From Croceibacterium_A sp035626815 (GTDB lineage Bacteria > Pseudomonadota > Alphaproteobacteria > Sphingomonadales > Sphingomonadaceae): a stretch of 64,000 nt of DNA. The position numbers were made by a program, and so were the translations under genes. The notes beneath the pieces are model-generated. The model searched no databases, was not told the origin of the DNA, and saw nothing but the letters and a program-made list of their open reading frames with translations. How positions within the stretch are numbered: position 1 is the stretch's first letter; every line of letters begins with the position of its first letter. Location: contig DASPMY010000057.1 in NCBI GenBank assembly GCA_035626815.1, forward strand, positions 1 through 64,000. Direction: 5' to 3'. Positions 7,306 to 14,574 of the stretch are shown here, in pieces.

Positions 7306-8133
7306 ATGAGGCGGCTGATTACGCTGATAGCGCTGGCGGCAGCGGTGGCCGCGTGCCGGCAAGGCGGCGACGACGGCGCGCCGCCGGACCCGAGCGGGAG
7401 CGCCACTCCCGCGCCGACCGCCAGCCCGACGGCCACGGCGAGCGCCGAAGCGACCAGCAACGGCGCGCGCTCGGTGGCCGAGGAAACCGACGACTTCCTG
7501 TTCGAGTACTCCTACCCGGTCGAGGCCGGGCGCATTCCCGAGTTGGCCACGGTGCTCGACTTGTGGCTGGCCCAGCGGCGCGAGGCGCTGGCCGAGGAAT
7601 CGGCGGAGGCCCGGCGTGAGGCGCGGGGCGACGGGTTCCCGTACAACAAGCACAGCTACACCGCCGAATGGAAGGTCATCGCCGAGCTCCCCGGATGGCT
7701 CAGCCTGTCGGCCGACGTCGCCACTTACGGCGGCGGGGCGCACGGCGACGCGGCCATCGAATCGCTGGTGTGGGACAAGGAGAACGAGCAGGCGTTCGAC
7801 GCCCGGAAGCTGTTCACCTCGTCGCGCGCGCTGGAGCAAGCGCTCGGCGACCGGTTCTGCGACGCGCTCAACCGCCAGCGCGCCGAACGGCGCGAGGAGC
7901 CGGTCGACGCGGCTTCGGACTACGAGTTCGACCAGTGCCCGGGCGTCGGCGAGCTCGAAGTGGTGGTCGGCTCGTCCAACCGGCGCGTGTTCGACCGCCT
8001 GACGCTGTATGCCGGGCCCTCGGTCGCCGGGCCGTATGCCGAAGGGGCCTATCAGGTCGACCTGCCGGTCGACCGCGCGATCCTCGATGCGGTGAAGCCC
8101 GAGTACCGCGCGGCCTTCGGCGCTCGCAATTGA
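7306..8133 (+). CDS. DUF4163/DUF3298-type lipoprotein
   Basis: The start is ATG 7306, with GGAAGG about 9 bases upstream; an earlier in-frame ATG at 7288 has none. The product is 275 residues. A lipoprotein signal (MRRLITLIALAAAVAAC) is followed by a Pro/Ser/Thr/Ala linker to about residue 65. The core has FEYSYPVEA..., NKHSYTAEWKVI, and a SADVATYGGGAHGD motif followed by WDKENEQAFDARKLF, typical of DUF4163 followed by DUF3298 (RsiV-like fold). The molecular function of this family in proteobacteria is not established. It is probably periplasmic. Map follows 25 bases downstream. Confidence 0.85.
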   Translation: MRRLITLIALAAAVAACRQGGDDGAPPDPSGSATPAPTASPTATASAEATSNGARSVAEETDDFLFEYSYPVEAGRIPELATVLDLWLAQRREALAEESAEARREARGDGFPYNKHSYTAEWKVIAELPGWLSLSADVATYGGGAHGDAAIESLVWDKENEQAFDARKLFTSSRALEQALGDRFCDALNRQRAERREEPVDAASDYEFDQCPGVGELEVVVGSSNRRVFDRLTLYAGPSVAGPYAEGAYQVDLPVDRAILDAVKPEYRAAFGARN

Positions 8134-8158
8134 CCGCGCGCATCGCTACATCCGCGCG

Positions 8159-8986
8159 ATGACCGAATACCAGCACGTCACCGCCGACAAGACCGTCTAC
8201 CGCGACGGCACGATCAAGCTCCACGGACCCGAGGGCTTCGAGGGCATGCGCAAGGCCGGGCGGCTGGCGGCCGAGATCCTCGACGCGATGCCGCCGCTGG
8301 TGCGCCCCGGCGTGTCGACCGAGGAGATCGACCGCGCGGTGCGCGAGATGACGCTCGACGGCGGCGCGGTGCCGGCGACGCTCGGCTACCGCGGCTACAC
8401 CCATTCGTGCTGCATCTCGGTCAACCACGTGGTGTGCCACGGCATTCCGTCGGCCAAGACGCTCAAGGACGGCGACATCGTCAACATCGACGTCACCCCG
8501 CTGCTCGACGGGTGGCACGGCGACACCAGCCGGATGTACATCGCCGGCGAAGCCTCGCTGAAGGCGCGGCGGCTGATCGAGGTGACCCACGAGTGCCTGA
8601 TGATCGGCATCGCCAAGGCGCGGCCCGGCGCGCGGCTGGGCGACATCGGCGCGGCGATCCAGGCGCACGCCGAGCGCCACCGCTTCGGCGTGGTGCGCGA
8701 TTTCTGCGGCCACGGCCTCGGCCGCCTGTTCCACGACGCGCCCGAGGTGGTCCACGCCGCCCGCGCCGGCACCGGCCCCGAGCTGCGCGCCGGCATGTTC
8801 ATGACCATCGAGCCGATGATTAACCTCGGCAAGCCGGCGGTGAAGCTGCTCAGCGACGGGTGGACCGCGGTGACCCGCGACAAGAGCCTGAGCGCCCAGT
8901 TCGAGCATTCGATCGGCATCACCGAGGATGGCGCCGAGATCTTCACGCTGAGCCCGAAGGGGCTGCACAAGCCGCCATACGACTAA
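8159..8986 (+). CDS. map: Methionine aminopeptidase type I
   Basis: A 275-residue enzyme that removes the initiator methionine from nascent proteins. The pita-bread fold metal ligands are visible in order: Asp in NIDVTP, Asp in HGDTSRM, His in CGHGLG, Glu in TIEPMI and Glu in QFEHS. The substrate His is in GYTHSCC. It starts at ATG 8159, 25 bases after the lipoprotein stop, and ends 25 bases before the convergent ccmB stop. The length is slightly above the E. coli enzyme because of a short N-terminal extension. Confidence 0.97.
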   Translation: MTEYQHVTADKTVYRDGTIKLHGPEGFEGMRKAGRLAAEILDAMPPLVRPGVSTEEIDRAVREMTLDGGAVPATLGYRGYTHSCCISVNHVVCHGIPSAKTLKDGDIVNIDVTPLLDGWHGDTSRMYIAGEASLKARRLIEVTHECLMIGIAKARPGARLGDIGAAIQAHAERHRFGVVRDFCGHGLGRLFHDAPEVVHAARAGTGPELRAGMFMTIEPMINLGKPAVKLLSDGWTAVTRDKSLSAQFEHSIGITEDGAEIFTLSPKGLHKPPYD

Positions 8987-9011
8987 GATCCCTCCCTGGC
9001 GCGGAACGGAA

Positions 9012-9671
9012 TTAGCCATCCCGCGCGGCCCTGATTGCCGCTCCTCCCGCGAACGGCGCGAGCGCCACCAGCAGCAGGCTGATCGCGCCGGTCAACGCAA
9101 TGCCGCCATCGCCGCCGGTCGCGAGCGCGCCGGCGCCGAACACCAGCAGCGGCACCGCCAGCGGCACCAGCAACAGCCCCGACAGCGCCGCCCCGCCGCG
9201 CAGGCCGAGGGTGACCGCGGCGATGATCACCCCGATCGCGGCGAGGCCGGGGGTGCCGGCGAGGAGGCCGAGCTCGACCGTGCGCAGCGTCGCCCCGTCG
9301 ATCCCGAGCAGCGCCGCGGCCGGGACCGCCGCCAGCATCAGCGGCGGGCCGAAGCTGAGCCAGTGAGCGAGCACGCGCACCGCCACCACCAGCTCCTCGG
9401 CGATGCCGCGCAGCGCGAGCTGGTCGAAGAAGCCGTGCTCGAGGTCGGGCGCCAGCAGCCGGTCGAGCGGAAGGATCGCGGCGAGCAGCGCGGCGACCCA
9501 GATCACCCCGCCGCCGGTGCGCGCCAGCAGCGCGGGGTCGGGGCCGACCGCGAACGGGAACAGCATCGCCACCGCGAGGAAGAACAGCACCGGCAGCAGC
9601 GCGCCGCCGCGCCGCCCGCCGCCGAAGGCCTGCGCCAGGTCGCGCCGCAGCAGCGCCGCCACCACCCTCAC
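9012..9671 (-). CDS. ccmB: Haem exporter / cytochrome c maturation protein CcmB
   Basis: A 219-residue integral membrane protein. It starts at GTG 9671, whose GTGA overlaps the ccmA stop. It shows the CcmB pattern: N-terminal VVAALLRRDLAQAF, then six hydrophobic helices, with WVAALLAAILPLDRLLAPDLEHG after the first. With CcmA it forms the ABC module that acts in haem handling for cytochrome c maturation (System I). CcmC and CcmD are not in the window. The gene is convergent with map. Confidence 0.93.
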   Translation of the reverse strand: MRVVAALLRRDLAQAFGGGRRGGALLPVLFFLAVAMLFPFAVGPDPALLARTGGGVIWVAALLAAILPLDRLLAPDLEHGFFDQLALRGIAEELVVAVRVLAHWLSFGPPLMLAAVPAAALLGIDGATLRTVELGLLAGTPGLAAIGVIIAAVTLGLRGGAALSGLLLVPLAVPLLVFGAGALATGGDGGIALTGAISLLLVALAPFAGGAAIRAARDG

Positions 9672-10252
9672 GGCGCGAAGTCCCGCAAGTCGAGCCGCCG
9701 CAGCCCGGGCACGGCGAACGGCTGGTGCGAGGCGATCACCGCGACCGTGCCGTGCACCAGGCTCGCCGCCACCTCTTGCTGGACGAACGCCGCCGCGTCG
9801 GCGTCGAGCCCGTTGAGCGGCTCGTCGAGCAGCCAGACGGGGGTCACCCAGGGGTTCGACTGCAGGAACGCCACCCGCTTGCGCTGGCCGGTCGACAAGA
9901 ACCGGACCGGAACGTCGGCCAGGCGGTCCAGCCCGAGCCCGGCGAGCTGCGCGGGGCCGTAACCGCCCACGTCGATGCGGTGCCAGAACGCCAGCGCGCG
10001 GCCGAGCGGCAAGTGCTCGTCGAGCGGCAGCCGGTCGTCGAGCAGCGCGACGCCGCCCTGGCGGTCGACGGTGCCCGCCGCGGGCCGCAGCAGCCCGGCG
10101 AGGATGCGCAGCAGGCTCGACTTGCCGGTGCCGTTGGGCCCGACCACCTGCAGCGCCTCGCCCGGGCCGAGCGCGAACGACAGGTCGCGGAACAGCAGCC
10201 GCTCGCCGCGGCGGCAGGCGAGGTCCGTCGCGGAAAGGCGGGCGGGTTCCAT
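9668..10252 (-). CDS. ccmA: Haem exporter ATP-binding protein CcmA
   Basis: A 194-residue ABC ATPase, normal length for CcmA. Walker A is GPNGTGKSS, the signature is LSTGQRKRVAF, and Walker B is VWLLDEP, followed by the H-loop in IASHQPF. It starts at ATG 10252, and ccmB overlaps its stop by 4 bases. It powers CcmB/CcmC-dependent haem chaperone loading for c-type cytochromes, one of which is encoded at 1040-1603. It is divergent from phhB across 88 bases. Confidence 0.95.
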   Translation of the reverse strand: MEPARLSATDLACRRGERLLFRDLSFALGPGEALQVVGPNGTGKSSLLRILAGLLRPAAGTVDRQGGVALLDDRLPLDEHLPLGRALAFWHRIDVGGYGPAQLAGLGLDRLADVPVRFLSTGQRKRVAFLQSNPWVTPVWLLDEPLNGLDADAAAFVQQEVAASLVHGTVAVIASHQPFAVPGLRRLDLRDFAP

Positions 10253-10340
10253 GGCGCCCCCGGTTAGGGCATGACTGGAAGGCCGACAATCCTTCGACCC
10301 GCGGGCACGCCCGGGGTCGCGACGGGACGAGGAGACCGCC

Positions 10341-10634
10341 ATGGCCGTGCCCCAGCTGACCGAGGCCGAGCGCGCCGCGGCGCTCGCCGCGCTGCCCGAC
10401 TGGAGCGTGCGCGGCGACGGCCTGGCCATCGCCCGCGAGTTCCGATTCAAGACCTTCAGCGAGGCGTGGGCGTTCATGAGCCGCGTCGCCCTTCTCGCCG
10501 AGCAGCTCGACCACCATCCCGAATGGTCGAACGTCTACAACCGCGTCGCGATCGCCCTGACCACCCACGATGCCGGCGGCCTCAGCGAGCGCGACGCGAA
10601 GATGGCGCGGGCGATCGACCAGCTGCTCGGCTGA
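10341..10634 (+). CDS. phhB: 4a-hydroxytetrahydrobiopterin dehydratase (pterin-4a-carbinolamine dehydratase)
   Basis: A 97-residue protein with AGGAGA about 7 bases before the ATG. The family core is clear: LPDWSV near the start, FKTFSEAWAFMSRVALLAE, and the catalytic DHHPEWSNVYNRV. The enzyme dehydrates the 4a-carbinolamine of tetrahydrobiopterin, recycling the cofactor for aromatic amino acid hydroxylases. The hydroxylase gene is not in the window. Confidence 0.95.
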   Translation: MAVPQLTEAERAAALAALPDWSVRGDGLAIAREFRFKTFSEAWAFMSRVALLAEQLDHHPEWSNVYNRVAIALTTHDAGGLSERDAKMARAIDQLLG

Positions 10635-10713
10635 GCCCGCGGGCGCGGCCAGGCGTCACCTTTCGCGTCACGCGATTCGCGGGTGAGGACGCTGAGTCGG
10701 CGTGCCCGCGCAG

Positions 10714-10735
10714 CCAGGATTTCCGCGGCCTTGCG
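10714..10735 (+). repeat. 22-bp direct repeat, copy 1
   Basis: Identical to 10854-10875. It begins CCAGGATTTCCGCGG and ends TTGCG. The two copies lie 140 bases apart in the phhB-phoR interval. Confidence 0.75.
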
Positions 10736-10853
10736 CGGTTCCGCGGCGCCGCGGCGTGTCACCTTCCGACCCGCCCAGAATGGGCCCGATCTGTAACCCT
10801 TCGGCGGGCGACGAAAGCGACACCGTGTCGCCCACCCCCCGAGGCCTCGAATC

Positions 10854-10875
10854 CCAGGATTTCCGCGGCCTTGCG
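10854..10875 (+). repeat. 22-bp direct repeat, copy 2
   Basis: Identical to 10714-10735. Each copy is followed within about 40 bases by a GTGTCAC- or GCGACAC-like element, which suggests a longer degenerate repeat unit. Confidence 0.75.
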
Positions 10876-11048
10876 GCCCGAAACGACAGGGCGACACTTT
10901 TCCTACACAGCGCGTCGACCAGGCCCGCCGGGGATGTCGTTGCGGCGCGGTGCGAGGGGCGGGTCATCCGGCGAATGGTAGGCAGAATGCCGGCGTGTAG
11001 GACAGCGGTTTTTTGTCGACGAGGCCGGCGTTGCTCTATGGCGGCACG

Positions 11049-12071
11049 ATGAGCGACGACTTCACCGACACGCCGGCCTTGCTCGAAGCCATCGGCGAGG
11101 CCGCGCTGATCGCTCGCGAGGGACGGCTGCTGGCAGCGAACGCGGCTGCGCGTGCGCTGCTCGGCGACGACATTGAAGGGCGCCACGTCGCCGAGGCGAT
11201 TCGCCATCCGGTGGCGCTGGAGGTGCTCGAACGCCCGACACTCGAGCACGCCGAAGACATCGAGCTGACCGGGCTCGGCCATTCCAGGCGTCACTGGCTG
11301 ATGCGCGTGGCCGAGGTTGCGCAGGGGGCGCGGCTGATCCGCTTCGTCGATCGCAGCGAGGCCCGGGCGGCGGAGCAGATGCGGGTCGATTTCGTCGCCA
11401 ACGCCAGCCACGAGCTGCGCACACCGCTCGCCACGCTGGTCGGCTATACCGAGACCTTGCGCGAGCGGGCGGCGGAGATCGACCCGGCGACCAGCGAGCG
11501 GTTCCTGTCGATCGTGCATGACGAGGCGCTGAGGATGCAGCGCATCGTCGAGGACCTGATCTCGTTGTCCCGCATCGAGGCCGAGCGCTTCGTCACTCCG
11601 ACCGATGCCGTCGAGCTGCCGCCGCTGGTGGGCCAGGTGCTGGCGGGAGTGTCGCGGGCGGCGGAAGAACGGCGCTCCGCGCTGAGCAGCCGGATGGCCG
11701 AGGACCTGCCGCCGATTGCCGGCGACAGCGGCCAGGTCCTGCAGCTGCTCGACAACCTGCTGACCAACGCGCTGCGCTATGGCGAGCCCGGCACGCCGGT
11801 GACGGTGACGGCCGAGCGCGAGGGCGCCATGGTGCACCTGAAGATTGCCGACCAGGGCGAGGGCATCCCGCCCGAGCACATCGAGCGGGTCACCGAGCGG
11901 TTCTATCGCGTCGACACCGGCCGCAGCCGCTCGATCGGCGGAACCGGCCTCGGCCTGTCGATCGTCAAGCACATCGTCGAGCGGCATCGTGGGCGGCTGA
12001 CCATCGAGAGCCGCCAGGGCGAAGGCACGACCGTGCACGTCCGCCTGCCGATAGCCGAACCGGTGTCATGA
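11049..12071 (+). CDS. phoR: Phosphate regulon sensor histidine kinase PhoR, no transmembrane segment
   Basis: A 340-residue kinase starting at ATG 11049; an earlier in-frame start at 11013 adds only 12 residues. Residues 1-105 resemble a PAS domain. The HisKA box is FVANASHELRTPL (phospho-His), the N-box DNLLTNALRYG, the G1 box DQGEGIP, and the G2 box GGTGLGLSIVKHI. The order and the adjacent phoB identify it as PhoR. Unlike E. coli PhoR it has no hydrophobic helix in the reading frame, so it is predicted to be cytoplasmic or recruited by a partner. A Pho box overlaps its stop codon, giving phoB its own promoter. Confidence 0.9.
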   Translation: MSDDFTDTPALLEAIGEAALIAREGRLLAANAAARALLGDDIEGRHVAEAIRHPVALEVLERPTLEHAEDIELTGLGHSRRHWLMRVAEVAQGARLIRFVDRSEARAAEQMRVDFVANASHELRTPLATLVGYTETLRERAAEIDPATSERFLSIVHDEALRMQRIVEDLISLSRIEAERFVTPTDAVELPPLVGQVLAGVSRAAEERRSALSSRMAEDLPPIAGDSGQVLQLLDNLLTNALRYGEPGTPVTVTAEREGAMVHLKIADQGEGIPPEHIERVTERFYRVDTGRSRSIGGTGLGLSIVKHIVERHRGRLTIESRQGEGTTVHVRLPIAEPVS

Positions 12072-12080
12072 AGCTGTCAC
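12063..12080 (+). promoter_or_regulatory. Pho box upstream of phoB
   Basis: GTGTCAT (12063-12069), 4 bases, then CTGTCAC (12074-12080) matches the 7+4+7 direct-repeat architecture of the PhoB site. It overlaps the last codons and stop of phoR and lies 38 bases before the phoB start, consistent with PhoB autoregulation. Confidence 0.7.
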
Positions 12081-12117
12081 GCGCGATCGCTAGCGCGCGG
12101 CAGATGGGATGCACCCG

Positions 12118-12807
12118 ATGACCAAGCCGAGAATGCTGCTGGTCGAGGACGACCGCGCGCTGGCCGAGCTGCTGATCTGGCATTTCGAGCGCGAGGAGTT
12201 CGAGGTCGTCCGCACGGCCGACGGCGACGAAGCGCTGCTGCTGTCCGAGGAGCGGCCGCCCGACGTCGTCATCCTCGACTGGATGATCGAGGGCGTCACC
12301 GGGATCGAGGTGTGCCGCCGGCTGCGCCGCCGGAACGCCACCGCGAACGTGCCGATCATCATGCTCACCGCGCGGGGGGAAGAGGCCGACCGCATCCGCG
12401 GCCTCGACACCGGCGCCGACGATTACGTGACCAAGCCGTTCAGCCCGCGCGAGCTGATCGCCCGCGTCGGCGCGGTGCTGCGCCGGGTGCGGCCGGCGCT
12501 CGCCGCCGAGCAGCTCAGTTGCGGCGACATCGTGATGGACCTGACCGCCCACCGCGTGAGCCGCGCCGGGGAGCCAGTCGCGCTCGGGCCGACCGAGTTC
12601 CGGCTGCTGCGCCATTTCCTCGAGCATCCGGCGCGGGTGTTCTCGCGCGCGCGCCTGCTCGACGCGGTGTGGTCGCACGACAGCGACATCGACGAGCGCA
12701 CCGTCGACGTGCACATCCGCCGGCTGCGCAAGGCGCTCAACGCCGGCGGACGACCCGATCCGATCCGCACCGTGCGCGCCGAGGGCTACGCACTCGACCC
12801 GCGCTAG
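12118..12807 (+). CDS. phoB: Phosphate regulon response regulator PhoB
   Basis: An OmpR-type regulator of 229 residues from ATG 12118; ATG 12109 is an in-frame alternative adding MHP. The receiver domain shows the acidic pair VEDDRA, the phospho-acceptor Asp in VVILDWM and Lys in VTKPFSP. The C-terminal winged helix has GPTEFRLLRHFLEHPARVFSR and RTVDVHIRRLRKAL, as in PhoB. It activates phosphate-starvation genes by binding Pho boxes, which occur before phoB itself and before the DUF47-pit genes downstream. Confidence 0.95.
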   Translation: MTKPRMLLVEDDRALAELLIWHFEREEFEVVRTADGDEALLLSEERPPDVVILDWMIEGVTGIEVCRRLRRRNATANVPIIMLTARGEEADRIRGLDTGADDYVTKPFSPRELIARVGAVLRRVRPALAAEQLSCGDIVMDLTAHRVSRAGEPVALGPTEFRLLRHFLEHPARVFSRARLLDAVWSHDSDIDERTVDVHIRRLRKALNAGGRPDPIRTVRAEGYALDPR

Positions 12808-12809
12808 CG

Positions 12810-12849
12810 CTGTCACAAATCCGCCATTCGCCTGTCACGCGCGAGTCAC
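12810..12849 (+). promoter_or_regulatory. Tandem Pho boxes upstream of the DUF47-pit operon
   Basis: Four 7-base units start at 12810 (CTGTCAC), 12821 (CCGCCAT), 12832 (CTGTCAC) and 12843 (GAGTCAC), each exactly 11 bases apart. That is two consecutive 7+4+7 Pho boxes. They lie immediately after phoB and 67 bases before the DUF47 start. Confidence 0.75.
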
Positions 12850-12915
12850 GCGCGCCGCCTAGCGCCCGCTCCAGCTTCAACAGACCGCGGCATGATGCCG
12901 CAGCGGGGACAGACG

Positions 12916-13557
12916 ATGGCCGGACTGATCAGCAAGATAATGCCGCACGAAGACAGCTACTTCGACATGTTCGCGCGCCAGGCGGGACTGCTGGTCGAGG
13001 CGTCGGACGCGCTCGCCGAGCTGCTCGCCGGCGGCGACACCGCGGCGGCGCAGGACCGCATTCGCCAGCTCGAGACCGCCGCCGACGACGTCACCCGCGA
13101 GGTCATGCACGCGGTCAGGCGCTCGTTCATCACGCCGTTCGACCGCAGCGCGATCACCGCGCTGATCTCGTCGATGGACGATGCGGTCGACGAGATCTGG
13201 CACACCGCCAAGACCATCCGGACCTACCGCGCCACGCGCTTCGAGCCGCAGATGGTCCAGGCCGCCCAGCTCGCCGGGCAAGCGGCGCGGCTCGTCGCCG
13301 AGGCCATTCCGCTGATGCGCAACATCGGCCGCAACGGGGCCCGGCTGCACGAGATCACCGAGGCGATCGTCCATCTCGAGGCGCGCGCCGACAATCTCCA
13401 CGACGAGGGCCTGACCGCGCTGTTCGACGCGCACGGGGAGAGCGAGCCGATCGTCTTCTTCGTCGGCCGCGAGGTCTACCGCTACGTCGAACGGGTGCTC
13501 GACCGGATGCAGGACATCGCGGACGAGATCCAGGGCATCGTGATCGATCACGCCTGA
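12916..13557 (+). CDS. PhoU-like DUF47 protein
   Basis: A 213-residue, largely helical cytosolic protein. The start ATG 12916 has GGGGAC about 7 bases upstream; an in-frame ATG at 12892 lacks one. MPHEDSYFDMFARQA at the N-terminus and the ITPFDRSAITALISSMDDAVDEI block are typical of the DUF47/TIGR00153 family, which is related to PhoU and usually found next to Pit transporters. It is thought to modulate the transporter. The pit gene follows 15 bases downstream and both should be under the tandem Pho boxes. Confidence 0.92.
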   Translation: MAGLISKIMPHEDSYFDMFARQAGLLVEASDALAELLAGGDTAAAQDRIRQLETAADDVTREVMHAVRRSFITPFDRSAITALISSMDDAVDEIWHTAKTIRTYRATRFEPQMVQAAQLAGQAARLVAEAIPLMRNIGRNGARLHEITEAIVHLEARADNLHDEGLTALFDAHGESEPIVFFVGREVYRYVERVLDRMQDIADEIQGIVIDHA

Positions 13558-13572
13558 GCGGGAGAAGGCCTC

Positions 13573-14574
13573 ATGGAACCGACCCTCGCCCTGCCGATGC
13601 TGGTCCTGCTGATCGGCGTCGCGCTCGCGTTCGACTTCATCAACGGGCTGCACGACGCGGCCAACTCGATTGCCACCGTGGTGTCGACGCGCGTGCTGTC
13701 GCCGCAGCTGGCGGTGCTGTGGGCGGCCTTCTTCAATTTCGTCGCGTTCCTGTTCATCGGCCTGCACGTCGCCGAGACGATCGGCAAGGGCATCATCGAC
13801 CCGGCCATCGTCGACCCGGCGGTGGTGTTCGGCGCGCTGAGCGGCGCGATCCTGTGGAACGTGCTGACCTGGTACCTGGGGCTGCCCTCGAGCAGCAGCC
13901 ACGCGCTGGTCGGCGGGCTGGTCGGCGCCGGCACGGCCAAGGCCGGCTTCGGCGCGATCCTCTCCTCCGGCGTGATCAAGACCGCGGTGTTCATCTTCGC
14001 CGCCCCGGTGCTGGGCATGATCATGGCGATCGCGATGGTCGTGCTGACCTCGTGGCTGTTCAAGCCGGTGGCGGCCAAAAGCGCCGACACCGTGTTCCGG
14101 CGCATGCAGCTGGTCTCGTCGGCGGCCTACTCGATCGGCCACGGCGCCAACGACGCGCAGAAGACGATGGGCATCATCACCGTGCTGCTGTTCAGCACCG
14201 GCTACCTGCAGGGCGAGTTCCACGTGCCGTTCTGGGTGGTCATTTCCGCGCAGATCGCGATGGGCCTCGGCACGCTGATGGGCGGCTGGCGCATCGTCCA
14301 CACGATGGGCTCGAAGATCACCCGGCTGACCCCGCACCAGGGGTTCTCGGCCGAAACCGGAGGCGCGATCATGCTGTTCGGCGCGACCGCGTTCGGCATC
14401 CCCGTCTCGACCACGCACACGATCACCGGGTGCATCATGGGCGTGGGCGCGGCGCGGCGGCTGTCCGCGGTCCGCTGGGGCGTGGCGGGCAACATCATGA
14501 TCGCGTGGATCGTGACGATCCCCGCCGCCGCGGGGATCGCCGCCGCCTCGTACGCGCTGGTGAGCGCGCTCTAG
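13573..14574 (+). CDS. pit: Inorganic phosphate transporter, PiT family
   Basis: A 333-residue polytopic inner-membrane protein. The two inverted PiT signatures are present: GLHDAANSIATVVSTR near the N-terminus and GHGANDAQKTMGIIT in the middle, each with the conserved Asn-Asp/Ala-Asn pair for cation and phosphate binding. PiT carriers import (metal-)phosphate with protons. It is second in the DUF47-pit operon. Its TAG stop shares the CTAG tetranucleotide with the stop of the convergent S9 peptidase gene. Confidence 0.95.
   Translation: MEPTLALPMLVLLIGVALAFDFINGLHDAANSIATVVSTRVLSPQLAVLWAAFFNFVAFLFIGLHVAETIGKGIIDPAIVDPAVVFGALSGAILWNVLTWYLGLPSSSSHALVGGLVGAGTAKAGFGAILSSGVIKTAVFIFAAPVLGMIMAIAMVVLTSWLFKPVAAKSADTVFRRMQLVSSAAYSIGHGANDAQKTMGIITVLLFSTGYLQGEFHVPFWVVISAQIAMGLGTLMGGWRIVHTMGSKITRLTPHQGFSAETGGAIMLFGATAFGIPVSTTHTITGCIMGVGAARRLSAVRWGVAGNIMIAWIVTIPAAAGIAAASYALVSAL

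Larger units (their letters stand above)
10635..11048. other. Gene-free 414-base interval with short repeats upstream of phoR
   Basis: I found no convincing coding frame. The interval holds a 22-base direct repeat (10714-10735 and 10854-10875), a perfect 7+1+7 inverted repeat GCGACAC-C-GTGTCGC (10817-10831), a 10-base palindrome CGAGGCCTCG (10840-10849), and GCCCA-GAA-TGGGC near 10777. The last 100 bases must contain the phoR promoter, but no convincing -35/-10 or Pho box was seen there. Confidence 0.6.

Noticed and set aside
10650..10672. CGTCAC direct repeat as a Pho box for phoR
   Set aside because: The two CGTCAC units are 12 bases apart rather than 11, and are more than 370 bases from phoR.
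10535..10897. Minus-strand open frame of 120 codons
   Set aside because: It overlaps phhB and the repeat-bearing gap, with no recognisable motif or ribosome site.
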